DNA of 64,000 nt from Candidatus Polarisedimenticolia bacterium. Lineage in GTDB: Bacteria > Acidobacteriota > Polarisedimenticolia > Gp22-AA2. The notes below the pieces were generated by a model. It had not been told where the DNA came from, did not search any database, and worked only from the letters and a program-made list of their open reading frames with translations. Within the stretch, counting starts at the first letter, position 1. The number at the start of each line of letters is the position of its first letter. Shown here in pieces: positions 34,663 through 43,366 of this stretch. Made by a program: the position numbers and the translations under genes. The stretch lies in assembly GCA_036001465.1 (NCBI GenBank), contig DASYUH010000010.1, positions 1-64,000 on the forward strand, given 5' to 3'.

Positions 34663-36573
34663 CTACTGCTCGAGGAACTGGGCGTAGCCCAGCAGGAAGC
34701 CGACGGTTTCCCGGATACGGGCGTCGGTGTAGTTCATGGTGACCCCGTTGTCGTCGGTGTTCAGGTAGTTGATCGCCGCCTGGCGCTCGGCTGTGGTCAG
34801 CGCGCCGCCGAACAGCACGCCGTTGTAGAAATCGACGATGGCGGCCGCGTTGTTCGGCACCGCCGCCGTCGAGACCCCGTTGGCATTGAGCAGCCCGATG
34901 ACGTCGGCTCCGAAGGCCGCGCCCGTGCGAATCGCCATGTCGTAGCCGAAGTTCTGCCGATCGAGGAGGTTGTTCGTGTCGATCCAGTCGTTGCCAAGCT
35001 CGGAGTAGCCGGTCGGGATCGAGTTCAGGTGGAATTGCTCCTGCATCCGCTGCAGGTAGCCGCGGAACACGGTCGGGCCGTCGGTCCTGCCGCGCACCGC
35101 CCGCAGGGCGCTCACGACATGCTCGAAGGGCGTCTTGATCTTGTTGCCCACGGCGCCCGGATCGCGCAGACGCGCCTGGGCGAGGACCGCCCGCAGAACC
35201 TCGCGCAGATCGCCCTTGCCGTGCGGGTTGCCCGCGTCGTTCCATTCGGCGACGACGCTGTCGATCATGGCCTGGGTCGGATTCTCGTCCACGAAGCGCT
35301 GCAGCAGTTTCCTCGCGATGTAACGCGGCGTCGACGGGTGGGCGAGAATCGCGTCGAGGGCGAGGCCCACGTCGTTGATGCCGTTGGCCGGGTTGGCGGC
35401 CGTGCTCGGGATGGTCACCTGGTAGGGGGTCCCCAGGAACAGCACTTTCTGGCCGGTGTCGTGCTGGGTGGTCCGGAAGTTTCGCACCCACTGTCCCACG
35501 GGCTCGGAGGGGGTGCAGTACGTGGCCGCGGAGATCACCAGGCAGGCGGCGAGGGGATCGGCGGCCGTGGCGTCGGTCTTCTTGCAGACGTTCCAGCCGG
35601 TGAAGACCCGGGCCAGCTCGACGATGTCCTGCTGCGTGTACCCGCCGTCCACGCTCATCGAATGCAGCTCCAGGAGCTCGCGTCCGAAGTTTTCGTTCGG
35701 CTGGGCCTTCACGTTCGTGTTGGTGTTCAGGTAGATCATCATCGCGGGGCTGAGCGCCATCGCCTCGAGGATCTCCCGGAAGTTGCCGTTGAACGCCAGG
35801 TCGCGCAGCTCGTTCTGGAGGTCGTAGTGCAGCTTGGTCGCCTGGAGGTTCTGAGTGTCCGGGCAGGCGGCGTAGAATCCGAAGAAGCCGCTGCTCTCCC
35901 GCCAGTCGGTGTTGAAGTGGTTGTCCCAGAACATCGTGGCCTGCTGCTCGAGCTGCCGCCGGGCGTAGACGGCGTTCACCACGTCGAGGCCGCCCAGCTC
36001 CTGCACGGTGTCGGGCGGAACCAGCAGCGCGGTGCGCGAGCTCAGCTCGGTGTTGCTCGACTCGTCGATCGTGGCAGGATTCAGCTGCTCGTCGATGTAC
36101 CCCTGCACGCCGAGCGCCGTGATCCGGTCGCGCGACCATTCGTCCCAGCCGTAGCCGGTCCGATCGAGGATGTGGCCGCGCATGACCGGATCGCAGAGCC
36201 CCCGCAGCACCCGCGGCGTCCCCGTCGACGAGGTGCCGGCCGTCCCCTCGCCGTCCAGGTTCGACTCGGCGGTGACCAGGTAGAAATAGGCCTGCCCCGA
36301 CGGTGGCTGGGCCGGGCTCGCGAACGCCGTCCCGGCAATCTCGTCGCCGTGGCACTGCGCCCCCTCTCCGAGGGCCAGCCACGAGGTCAGGCCCCGGTAG
36401 ACGTTGTAGTCGTCGGCCCCGGCCGTCGCGGACCAGGTCAGGTTCGATGCCTGGTCGATGTCGGGACCGGCCACCTCGGCCGGGGGGGCGGCGCGAACGC
36501 TCCCCGGGATCACCAGGATCACGAGGATGGCCAGGAACAGGATGCCGGAGGAATGGGGAACGGGCCTCTGCAT
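34663..36573 (-). CDS. DUF1800 domain secreted protein
   Basis: This 636-residue protein has a signal peptide (GILFLAILVILVIPGSVRA). A short fibronectin-like segment follows (NLTWSATAGADDYNVYRG, YFYLVTAESNLDGEG, about 45-120). The DUF1800 domain then runs with its typical features: WDEWSRDRI, MFWDNHFN, NFGRELLELHSMSVDGGYTQ, VARVFTGW-type and ARKLLQRFV motifs. The family is secreted, paired with DUF1501, and has no proven function. The ATG at 36573 is chosen because GGAGGAAGGAG precedes it and the signal peptide follows; the frame extends upstream without conserved residues. First gene of the four-gene operon down to the sugar dehydrogenase. Confidence 0.9.
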   Translation of the reverse strand: MQRPVPHSSGILFLAILVILVIPGSVRAAPPAEVAGPDIDQASNLTWSATAGADDYNVYRGLTSWLALGEGAQCHGDEIAGTAFASPAQPPSGQAYFYLVTAESNLDGEGTAGTSSTGTPRVLRGLCDPVMRGHILDRTGYGWDEWSRDRITALGVQGYIDEQLNPATIDESSNTELSSRTALLVPPDTVQELGGLDVVNAVYARRQLEQQATMFWDNHFNTDWRESSGFFGFYAACPDTQNLQATKLHYDLQNELRDLAFNGNFREILEAMALSPAMMIYLNTNTNVKAQPNENFGRELLELHSMSVDGGYTQQDIVELARVFTGWNVCKKTDATAADPLAACLVISAATYCTPSEPVGQWVRNFRTTQHDTGQKVLFLGTPYQVTIPSTAANPANGINDVGLALDAILAHPSTPRYIARKLLQRFVDENPTQAMIDSVVAEWNDAGNPHGKGDLREVLRAVLAQARLRDPGAVGNKIKTPFEHVVSALRAVRGRTDGPTVFRGYLQRMQEQFHLNSIPTGYSELGNDWIDTNNLLDRQNFGYDMAIRTGAAFGADVIGLLNANGVSTAAVPNNAAAIVDFYNGVLFGGALTTAERQAAINYLNTDDNGVTMNYTDARIRETVGFLLGYAQFLEQ

Positions 36574-36806
36574 GGGCGACTCCTTCCTCCCGGCACAATC
36601 GCCGGGCCCTCGAAAAGGAGCGGTCGGCTCAGATGTCTCCGGTCGAGACACGGTTCGTGGCAGGGGCAGTCGGCATGTCGCACCCTGTGCGCGTCCCGCG
36701 GTTCGACGTATGGGAGTCTTGTACCGCGGAAATGGTTTATTGACCACCTGAATCTTGAGGGGATGCGTGTCGTACGGAGGAAGGGACGGTCGCGGTGGCC
36801 CGGGCG

Positions 36807-38828
36807 TTATTTCCCGGCCGCCGCATGCGGCCGCAGGATCTCCCCGAGCAGGTCCGGCTTCGCCGGGGTGCGCTCGAGCTTCGGGAAGCGCAGCCCCCCG
36901 GTCCAGTCGAGCTTGTAGGTCCGGAAGAACTCGGCGTTCTCGGCCAGGATCTCGACCGGCTGCGCGCGCCCCTTCCCGAGGCGCAGCGCGTCCTCGAGGA
37001 CCTCGCGCGAGTAGCGGCGGCCGTTGACGGCGACGAGCCTCATCCCCGGGGCGAGACCGGCGCGGTCGGCCGGCGTGCCACCGAGGACGTCCACGAGAGA
37101 GCCGTCCTTGCGCACCTGGATGCCGAGCGAGAAGCGCTCGTCGGTGAGGTCGTAGGAGTCCGCGTTCTCCTGCGCCTTAAGGCGGGGACCCTTCTCCTCG
37201 CTCCAGGCGAGCCGCCACCCGGAGGCCTCGACGCCGCCGAGCGGAGCGCGCGGGCGGATCTCCAGGACGCGCTCGTTGAAGAACCCCTTCCAGTCGTGCC
37301 CGGTGACCTGGTTCAAGGCCGCGTAGACGTCGTCCGCGGTGTAGGTCCTCACCGCCGGCGACGAGTCGGTCCCGCCGAGGAAGAGCTTGCAGAAATCGTC
37401 GAGCGACTTGCCGCCGCGGGTTTTCTGGCGGATGAGGGTGTCGGCCTCGAGCCAGATCAACGTCCCCTCCTCGTAGAAGTCGGTGCTGCGGCGCCGGTTC
37501 TCCCAGGCGTCCGAGGCTCCGTAGAGAATCTGCGCCGCGGTGCCGGTGTCTTCCACCGGACGCCAGGCGCGGCCGGGGCGGTTGTCGAGCGTCGCGGCAA
37601 TCGACGCGAGGTGATCGCGCGCCTGCTCGGGGGTCATCAGGCCGGCCCGAGCCCCGAGGACGTAGCCGAGATAGTTGGTCAACCCCTCGTACACCCAGAG
37701 CATGCTGCCGTCCATCGGCTGACGGTAGTCGGGCGTCGCGAGACCCGCCGGGCGGCGATGCTTGCCGTTCCATGAGTGGGTCATCTCGTGCGCCAGGAGG
37801 TCGGCGTGCAGGAGCCTCAGGTCGTCGTCCACGAGAGTGCGTTCGTGCACCCGGTCGTCGCTCGACTCGTGGTGCTCGAGACCGAAGTGGGCCGTGTGAT
37901 CGCTGAGGGTCACCAGGAAACGATACCGGTCGTAGTGACGCGCGCCGTAAAGCGTGAGCGCCTCGGCGACCAGGCGCCGGAAGGCATCGAGGACCTCCGG
38001 CTTCGCCGCCAGGGCGGCCTCGCTGTCGGCCGCCATGTCCAGGAAGGCCGGCCGCGGATCGCCGGGCCGCGACAGCGCCAGGGTGCGGAAGTGCGCCCCG
38101 GACAGGACCGGCGAATCGACCAGCGTCGTCAGGCTGACCGGCTTGAAGCGGACCGTTACGGGCACGGCGTGGTCACCCGGAGACGTCGGCACCGGCGCGC
38201 CCGGCGCGGGGCCGCCGACCGGCGGGCCGGACTCGGTTTCGAGTGCCGTCCCGTAGAGCCAGCCGGCCGGCAGCCTCAGCTCGGCCTGGAAGCGGATGTC
38301 GTCGCTCTTCGGTCCGGCCGGGTACAGGAGGACCTGATTCCACGACACCATCGCCAGCCGGGCCGTCGCGGAGGATCCGGATGTGAATCCGGCCGCCTCC
38401 GCCGGGGTGACGAAGTCGAGATCGGCGCTGACCGAACCGCCCGCGTCCGCAGGCACTTCCACGTGCAGAAGGTACATGTCGGCCACGTCGCGCTTCCAGG
38501 CGAGCGGCCGCCCGCCGGCGCTGAAGCGCATGCCGACGACGTCGGCCACGGGGCCGGTCGGGCCGTGCTCTCCCGGGATCCACTTGGGATAGACGAGGGT
38601 CAGGCCCCCGGGCGCGGCCGGAATCGTCTCGTGGACGTGGAACAGGTGGCGCGGCGCCTCGGTGGCATCCACCGCGAGCGCGATGAGGCCCGCGGCGGGC
38701 TGCGGTGCCGTCGTCTGCGCCAATCCGTCCGGAGCCGCGGCCACGAGGATTGCGACCAGCGCCACGACGGACCCCAGTCGCGACCTCGTACCCATCGAAC
38801 GGACAGGCGGCGGGGGGACTTTTGGCAT
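36807..38828 (-). CDS. Secreted M61 family metallopeptidase (glycyl-aminopeptidase-like) with PDZ domain
   Basis: This 673-residue protein has a signal peptide (about 12-37) and an N-terminal beta-rich domain (about 45-240). A gluzincin-type active site follows with HEMTHSWNGKH near 343 and the third zinc ligand in YEGLTNYLGY about 40 residues later. A C-terminal PDZ-like domain lies at about 545-620 (LGIQVRKDGSLVDVLGGTPA, GLAPGMRLVAVNGR). This is the complete plan of M61 peptidases such as glycyl aminopeptidase, which cut N-terminal Gly or Ala. Length fits the family (600-680). The start may instead be the ATG 11 codons later (38795). It lies 233 bp downstream of the divergently ordered operon start and seems monocistronic. 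Confidence 0.9.
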   Translation of the reverse strand: MPKVPPPPVRSMGTRSRLGSVVALVAILVAAAPDGLAQTTAPQPAAGLIALAVDATEAPRHLFHVHETIPAAPGGLTLVYPKWIPGEHGPTGPVADVVGMRFSAGGRPLAWKRDVADMYLLHVEVPADAGGSVSADLDFVTPAEAAGFTSGSSATARLAMVSWNQVLLYPAGPKSDDIRFQAELRLPAGWLYGTALETESGPPVGGPAPGAPVPTSPGDHAVPVTVRFKPVSLTTLVDSPVLSGAHFRTLALSRPGDPRPAFLDMAADSEAALAAKPEVLDAFRRLVAEALTLYGARHYDRYRFLVTLSDHTAHFGLEHHESSDDRVHERTLVDDDLRLLHADLLAHEMTHSWNGKHRRPAGLATPDYRQPMDGSMLWVYEGLTNYLGYVLGARAGLMTPEQARDHLASIAATLDNRPGRAWRPVEDTGTAAQILYGASDAWENRRRSTDFYEEGTLIWLEADTLIRQKTRGGKSLDDFCKLFLGGTDSSPAVRTYTADDVYAALNQVTGHDWKGFFNERVLEIRPRAPLGGVEASGWRLAWSEEKGPRLKAQENADSYDLTDERFSLGIQVRKDGSLVDVLGGTPADRAGLAPGMRLVAVNGRRYSREVLEDALRLGKGRAQPVEILAENAEFFRTYKLDWTGGLRFPKLERTPAKPDLLGEILRPHAAAGK

Positions 38829-38880
38829 TGCGGAAGACTAAAGGAAGCCGGCGAGCCGTGTCAACGACACTGGCGACGGC

Positions 38881-38915
38881 GGGGCACACGGGACATCGAC
38901 CGTCCCGTGCGCCCC
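38881..38915 (-). terminator. Terminator-like hairpin after the 349-residue exported protein
   Basis: A 14-bp stem, 38881-38894 with 38902-38915, is fully paired in the minus-strand transcript if one G-U pair is allowed, with a 7-base loop. It lies 29 bases after the stop of the upstream minus-strand gene. No T-run follows, so it may stall or protect the 3' end rather than be a classic terminator. Confidence 0.45.
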
Positions 38916-38944
38916 TCCGTATCAGGAGAGCCGCGGCGTCGCGC

Positions 38945-39994
38945 TCAGTAGGGGCACGTGTTGTCGCTGCCGTTCATCTCCCCCTTGGAGGCGCAGAGAC
39001 CGAGGTCCTCCATCCCGGTAGCCTGCCCCCAGGGTCCGTGCATGAGGGACGATGAGAAGGGCTGACCTCCCAGATTGAAGAGATTTGCATTCTCCGTGTC
39101 CAGAAGGCCGGGCCACTCGTAATCGAAGCCGCTCATCCCCTCGCTCTTGGTGAACGTGGCCACCGGCGTGGCCTGGACACCGCCCCTGCAATCGGCGGCG
39201 TCGACGATCAGCAGTTGATCCAAGTACGTGTTCACCTCCCCCGCGTCGGTCAGCAAGTACTGCCCGGACCCGGGCAGGCCCTCGAGACGCGCATAGGTCA
39301 GCGAGTCGTTGCCCACACCCCCCTCATGGGATGGGACCCAGCAGGACCGGATGATCTTGCCGCTGTTGCGGTTGACGAGGTAGAGGTAGCTGCGGTGCTC
39401 GAGCCCGACACGGACCGCCCTGTAGCCGGCGACCCAGAGGTGCTTCGTGACACCGTCGACGTCGAGGGCGCCGATGTCGTCCTGGATCATCCCTCCGGGG
39501 CCGTCCTCGAAGGGGATCTGGTCGACCTCGACGCAGGAGCCGGAGTTCGGCGGCGTCGTTTTATGGATGAGCCCGTCGCCGAGGAATTGATCGAAGGTGA
39601 CGAAGGAGTACCAGAGGTTCCCGTCGAGAGGATCGAGCGTCACGCCGCGGCCGTTGATCGAGCCGGGAGGGACGCAGTCCGCCACCATGGTCGGCGGTGA
39701 GTCGATGGTGTAGGCAAAGAGGTGGGCGTTCGTCTCGGCGGCCTCGTACCCCCAGATCAGCGGACTGTTGATGGTTGGAGAAGTGGTCTCCAGGGACATC
39801 GGCTGGGCGGTGGACTCCGGGACCACATAGCTGCTCAAGACGATAGGCGGAGGGATCAACGTGACGGGCACCCCGGGCAGGAGCACCGTGACGAGCTTTC
39901 CATCGGCAGTGGCGAATTCGATGGCGGAGGTTGTGGTCTCCCCGAAGAGAGCCGCCATCAACAACGGCAGGTAGATGAGCTTTCGGTATCGCAT
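38945..39994 (-). CDS. Exported hypothetical protein (349 residues)
   Basis: The protein has a signal peptide (MRYRKLIYLPLLMAALFG) and a beta-rich mature part with propeller-like turns (GVTLDPLDGNLWYSFVTFD, DIGALDVDGVTKHLWVAGY, YLYLVNRNSGKII). It ends in NTCPY. I recognise no family; a single beta-propeller or strictosidine-synthase-like fold is possible but unproven. The ATG at 39994 has GGAGG eight bases upstream. A candidate promoter lies far upstream at 40328-40363, leaving an mRNA leader of about 330 bases. That promoter shares an extended motif with the one for the sigma gene at 44089, so this protein may belong to that regulon. Confidence 0.7.
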   Translation of the reverse strand: MRYRKLIYLPLLMAALFGETTTSAIEFATADGKLVTVLLPGVPVTLIPPPIVLSSYVVPESTAQPMSLETTSPTINSPLIWGYEAAETNAHLFAYTIDSPPTMVADCVPPGSINGRGVTLDPLDGNLWYSFVTFDQFLGDGLIHKTTPPNSGSCVEVDQIPFEDGPGGMIQDDIGALDVDGVTKHLWVAGYRAVRVGLEHRSYLYLVNRNSGKIIRSCWVPSHEGGVGNDSLTYARLEGLPGSGQYLLTDAGEVNTYLDQLLIVDAADCRGGVQATPVATFTKSEGMSGFDYEWPGLLDTENANLFNLGGQPFSSSLMHGPWGQATGMEDLGLCASKGEMNGSDNTCPY

Positions 39995-40434
39995 GGCATT
40001 GCCTCCATGAGTTCCCGAGTTGGACTGCATTCATGAAAGCCAGATGGCCTCATGGGTGAGGCGCTCAACCTCGTCTTCACCTCCTTTCATGGTCGGATTG
40101 CCTGGGACACTCCCCCCCCTGTTCCCAGGCGGAAGCCCGTATTGTGAGCGGGCCACGGGCGGCACCAAATGCCGTGCGGCCCGACAGACATGCACGAACA
40201 ACGTGAAGTGATTTCAGGTGCGAGCCTCCCGGCGGACAGGAGCGGGAGGGCGAGACGATCGCCAGCCCTGCGGATCGTGAAACGCGTCGGCCAGTTCGCA
40301 CAGATGACCTCCCTGTTCGTGGACGACGGATATAAAAATCCTAGCATGAGTTCATTCTGTCAACCACGGATCAGCATCCTAGGACTTGGTTCCATAGAAG
40401 ATCGGACGGATCAGCAGGATCAAGTTGACAACGA
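39995..40434. other. 440-bp non-coding stretch with lower GC
   Basis: No supported gene. The right half (about 40320-40435) is clearly richer in A/T than its surroundings and joins abruptly to the truncated dehydratase at about 40500, as at a recombination scar. It includes the promoter-like element at 40328-40363 (minus strand). On the plus strand TTGACA at 40425 and TATTGA at 40448 form another possible promoter next to the dehydratase fragment. Confidence 0.5.
40328..40363 (-). promoter_or_regulatory. Promoter-like element sharing a long motif with the sigma-gene promoter
   Basis: Read on the minus strand: TTGACAGAATG, five bases, ATGCT, nine bases, ATATCC. The perfect -35 (TTGACA, complement of 40358-40363) is followed by an A/T-rich -10 region. 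The same blocks occur at 44089-44123 with one base less in the first spacer; 22 bases are shared. Confidence 0.45.
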
Positions 40435-41181
40435 GTGCCTCGCGGCGTATTGATTCACGGGGACTCTCACTTCATCGTGGGCCTCGGTTGTCGACCACGG
40501 CCCGGCGCTCTGCGCGCCTCGATCGCCCTCTACAACGAGAACCGGAGGCTGGTGCGCGACCTGTACGCGCTGCGCCGGGCCGAGCCCTGGAAGGTGCCGA
40601 CCGACGAGCTGTACCTCGTGCTGCGCGCCGGCCTGGTGCTGCCCGTCGGGGAGCACACCGCGCTCCTCCGGGACTACCACACTCTGGCCGCGGCGGCCTC
40701 GGACCGCCGGCCGATGGACCAGGCACGCGTGGTGGTCACCGGGTGCTTCTGCGAGCAGCCCCCCCTGGGCCTGCTGCGGACTCTCGAGCGCTCCGGCTGC
40801 TACATCGTCGACGATGACCTGATTCCGGTCCACCGGTATCTCCGGCGGGACGTGGCCGAGGAGGGGGACCCGCTGGAGGCGATCGTGCGGGCCTGCCTCG
40901 ACGACGTGGTCGCCGGCCCGACACGCTACATCGGCGAGGAGGCGAAGGGGAAGGATCTCGTCGATCGCGTCCGGCGGAGCGGGGCCGAGGGCGTGGTGTT
41001 CTGCGCCGCCAGCTTCTGCGACCCGGCGCTCCTCGACCAGCCGATGATCGTCCGGGCGGTCGAGGCGTCGGGTATCCCGTGGACCGCCTTCAAGTACAGC
41101 GAGAACAGCGGCCAGTTCCAGGTGATCCGCGAGCAGGCGGGGACCTTCGCCGACTCGATCAAGCTGTGGAGCGGAGCGTGA
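40435..41181 (+). CDS. Truncated 2-hydroxyacyl-CoA dehydratase / benzoyl-CoA reductase subunit (BcrC/HgdB family), 5' part missing
   Basis: The 248-residue frame corresponds to the C-terminal two thirds of BcrC/BadD/HgdB-type subunits (family about 380 residues). Typical parts are SIALYNENRRLVRDLYALRR, then VVTGCFCEQPPLGLLRTLE, GCYIVDDDL and VVFCAASFCDPALLDQP, with Cys residues placed for the 4Fe-4S cluster. Homology begins only at about residue 23; the codons before it (GTG 40435 onward) and the low-GC sequence upstream do not encode the missing N-terminal domain. It is probably a pseudogene or a remnant after a deletion. It lies 2 bp before the next subunit gene, the same order as bcrC-bcrB. 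No activase (BcrA/D, HgdC) is in the window. Confidence 0.7.
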   Translation: MPRGVLIHGDSHFIVGLGCRPRPGALRASIALYNENRRLVRDLYALRRAEPWKVPTDELYLVLRAGLVLPVGEHTALLRDYHTLAAAASDRRPMDQARVVVTGCFCEQPPLGLLRTLERSGCYIVDDDLIPVHRYLRRDVAEEGDPLEAIVRACLDDVVAGPTRYIGEEAKGKDLVDRVRRSGAEGVVFCAASFCDPALLDQPMIVRAVEASGIPWTAFKYSENSGQFQVIREQAGTFADSIKLWSGA

Positions 41182-41183
41182 CC

Positions 41184-42122
41184 ATGGCGGCGACCCGGCC
41201 CCCCGCGGACGTGCACAAGGACTCCAGCCAGGTCCGGCAGAAGCGGATGATCGCGGACCATTACGCGCGCCTGGGCCGCGCCCCCGAGAGCGGCGCGCGC
41301 TCTGTGTACACCTTCGTCCCGGGCAACCTGACCGAGCTGCTCCTGGCCTTCGACGCGCTGCCGGTCCTTCCCGAGATCAACGCCCTGCAGTCCGGGATGC
41401 GCGGCAAGTCGGCGGAGTACATCGCCGTCGCCGAGAAGGCCGGACACTCCGAGGACGTCTGCACCTACGTCAAGTGCGACATCGGCATGCTGAAGTCGGG
41501 GAACGTCGGCCCGACGAGGGACAGGCTGCCGCCTCCCGACCTGCTGCTCCTGTCGTACACGGGCTGCTTCACGTTCATGAAGTGGTTCGAGCTGCTGCGC
41601 GAGGAATACCGCTGCCCGGTCGCCATGCTGCACGTCCCGTACCAGGGGGAGGGCCGGGTCACCGATGCGATGCGGCGCTACGTCGTGGACCAGCTGCGGG
41701 ACAAGATCATCCCGGCGCTGGAGAAGGCCACCGGCCGGCCGTACGACGAGGACCGGCTGCGCGCCGCCCTGGCGCTGTCGGCCCGGGCCGAGGACGATTT
41801 CGTGTGGGTGCTGCAGTCGGCGCGCAACGTCCCCTCGCCGATCGACGCCTACTTCGGCGGCGTGTACTACATCGGCCCGATCTTCACGTCGTTCCGCGGC
41901 ACCGCCGAGGCGGTCGACTACTACCGCGCGCTGCGCGCCGAGGTGGAGGAGCGGCTGCGTTCCGGCCGGGGTCCGGTCACGCCCGACGGCGAGGTCTCGG
42001 AGGAGCGCTACCGGGTCGTCGTGGAGGGCCCGCCCAACCGGACGAGCTTCCGCGAGTTCTGGAAGATGTGGCGAAGCGAGCCGCCTACCAGGTGGAAATG
42101 GCGGCCCACGCGGCCAAGGTGA
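41184..42122 (+). CDS. Truncated 2-hydroxyacyl-CoA dehydratase / benzoyl-CoA reductase subunit (BcrB-like), 3' end broken
   Basis: The 312-residue frame has typical family motifs: YTFVPGNLTELLLAFDALPV, LSYTGCFTFMKWFELL with a cluster Cys and SPIDAYFGGVYYIGPIFTSF. Full-length BcrB-like subunits have about 400-430 residues. Here the match runs to RTSFREFWKMW and then changes to a short unrelated tail before a stop at 42122, so about 80-100 residues are missing. The adjacent upstream subunit lacks its 5' part, so the operon is decayed at both ends. The enzymes remove water from 2-hydroxyacyl-CoA or reduce benzoyl-CoA with an ATP-driven activator; neither reaction is likely here. ATG 41184 has GGAGCG upstream. 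Confidence 0.75.
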   Translation: MAATRPPADVHKDSSQVRQKRMIADHYARLGRAPESGARSVYTFVPGNLTELLLAFDALPVLPEINALQSGMRGKSAEYIAVAEKAGHSEDVCTYVKCDIGMLKSGNVGPTRDRLPPPDLLLLSYTGCFTFMKWFELLREEYRCPVAMLHVPYQGEGRVTDAMRRYVVDQLRDKIIPALEKATGRPYDEDRLRAALALSARAEDDFVWVLQSARNVPSPIDAYFGGVYYIGPIFTSFRGTAEAVDYYRALRAEVEERLRSGRGPVTPDGEVSEERYRVVVEGPPNRTSFREFWKMWRSEPPTRWKWRPTRPR

Positions 42123-42504
42123 TCCCAATTGGCGTGAGTCGCTAGGGAAGCCCTGGGGCACCTTCTGGGAACGGCCAATCGTTCCAGGCTGCTGTGTGGC
42201 GACAGAAGGTCGGCCAGAACCAGCCCGTCAGCCGGCAGGACCTGCGGAATCGCGTGCGCCTGGACGGAGCCCTCGCTGCCCTCGCACGCCCTGTTGGATG
42301 CTAAGCCGGTCGCCGAACGCCTGCGGTAGCGGCCTGCCCTCCTCTCTTTCCTCGTCGCCTTCGGCTTCCCACTCTGGCCGATTCCCCAGAATGAACTTGA
42401 ACCATCGCTCGCGGTCGCGCACCCGTGTGGGCACCGTTGGGGGACGGGAGACTTCATATGAGGGGTTTGACAACGGCCGGACACACCCGACGACTAGACC
42501 TGAA
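42123..42504. other. 382-bp intergenic stretch between the broken dehydratase and the anti-sigma-like gene
   Basis: No supported gene. A minus-strand frame at 42228-42473 (RERWFKFILGN-like residues) reads partly like protein but has no ribosome site, no partner and frameshift-like changes of frame, so it may be a gene remnant. The stretch lies at the left edge of the injection-system region. Confidence 0.4.
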
Positions 42505-43365
42505 TCACCGCCCGGCCGAAAGACGAAGCGCGTACGAGAAGCGTCCCGCTTTGCGCGACGGGTCGCTGCTCGTGTAGTTCAGACGGACCACGACAGAACC
42601 GGACGGGACCGCCCTCCTCGACAGCCCCAGGATGATATACCTAGTGTTCCCGATGACTCGTGAGTGAGGGGCGAATGCAGGTGCGATCGCCTCTCCGCTT
42701 GGGAGGACCAGCGATACCTCGTAGGGGGCGCCGGCGTCGAAGTCCTCGGGCGCACGCAGGAGCAGCGAGAGCTGGGTCGTCTCCGGCGATAAGGTAATGG
42801 CAGGGAGGGTGCCAAGACTTTCCCCTCGAGGGATGTCTCCCGGTTGGCCGCCCAGGACCTCGATCTGGGTCGCGACGATTGACTGCGTCCCTTCGGCTCT
42901 GCCGGCAATGAAGCGGTAGGCCGGGTAGACGAGGACCAGGAGTAGCAGTCCGTAGGCGAAGCCGGGATGCAGCACGAGCGATCGAAACCGGCTCAGGATT
43001 GTGTCCGGGTCCGGCGAGGATTCGTACGCGTCGGTGCCGTGCACCTCGGCAGGCATGCGCGGGATCGGTGCGCGGATGGGCTCGTTGAATGCCCGTTCGG
43101 CTTCGGGGGTCGAGAGCGACCGCTCGGCCTCTTCCTGCGCCTTGATCAGCGCGTGGAGCTTGCCACGAAACGCGGCCGACCGTTCCAGAGCGACCTGGAC
43201 AGCCTCCACCTGGCTCGCATCGGCCGTCCCCCAGACGTAGGCGAGCACGGTCTCCTCTGCGACCTCCACGCCGTCCTCCGTCTCCAGGCGCACGGACTCC
43301 GCCACAAGCCTGTTCAACGTCGTCTCCTCGTGCGGGTCGAGTTGCCGGTCGTCGGGTTCGTCCAT
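42505..43365 (-). CDS. Anti-sigma-like single-pass membrane protein
   Basis: The 286-residue protein starts 1 bp after the sigma gene stop. Residues 1-130 form an acidic, helical cytoplasmic part (LAYVWGTADASQVEAVQVAL, ALIKAQEEAERS) that resembles the helical repeat region of anti-sigma proteins but has no zinc-binding His/Cys motif. One membrane helix lies at 134-154 (GFAYGLLLLVLVYPAY). The outer part, about 155-286, is beta-rich and ends in a strand-rich domain (TTQLSLLLRAPEDFDAGAPY, SVVVRLNYTSSD). Position and topology say anti-sigma factor, the partner of the adjacent sigma; the sequence alone is not decisive. The last gene of the sigma unit. Confidence 0.65.
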   Translation of the reverse strand: MDEPDDRQLDPHEETTLNRLVAESVRLETEDGVEVAEETVLAYVWGTADASQVEAVQVALERSAAFRGKLHALIKAQEEAERSLSTPEAERAFNEPIRAPIPRMPAEVHGTDAYESSPDPDTILSRFRSLVLHPGFAYGLLLLVLVYPAYRFIAGRAEGTQSIVATQIEVLGGQPGDIPRGESLGTLPAITLSPETTQLSLLLRAPEDFDAGAPYEVSLVLPSGEAIAPAFAPHSRVIGNTRYIILGLSRRAVPSGSVVVRLNYTSSDPSRKAGRFSYALRLSAGR

Positions 43366-43366
43366 C

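Noticed and set aside
40169-40453. Plus-strand frame of 94 residues
   Set aside because: No ribosome site and no conserved motif; it runs through a promoter-like, low-GC intergenic stretch.
42228-42473. Small minus-strand frame with RERWFKFILGN-like residues
   Set aside because: Reads partly like protein, but no ribosome site, family or conserved partner; left as possible remnant.
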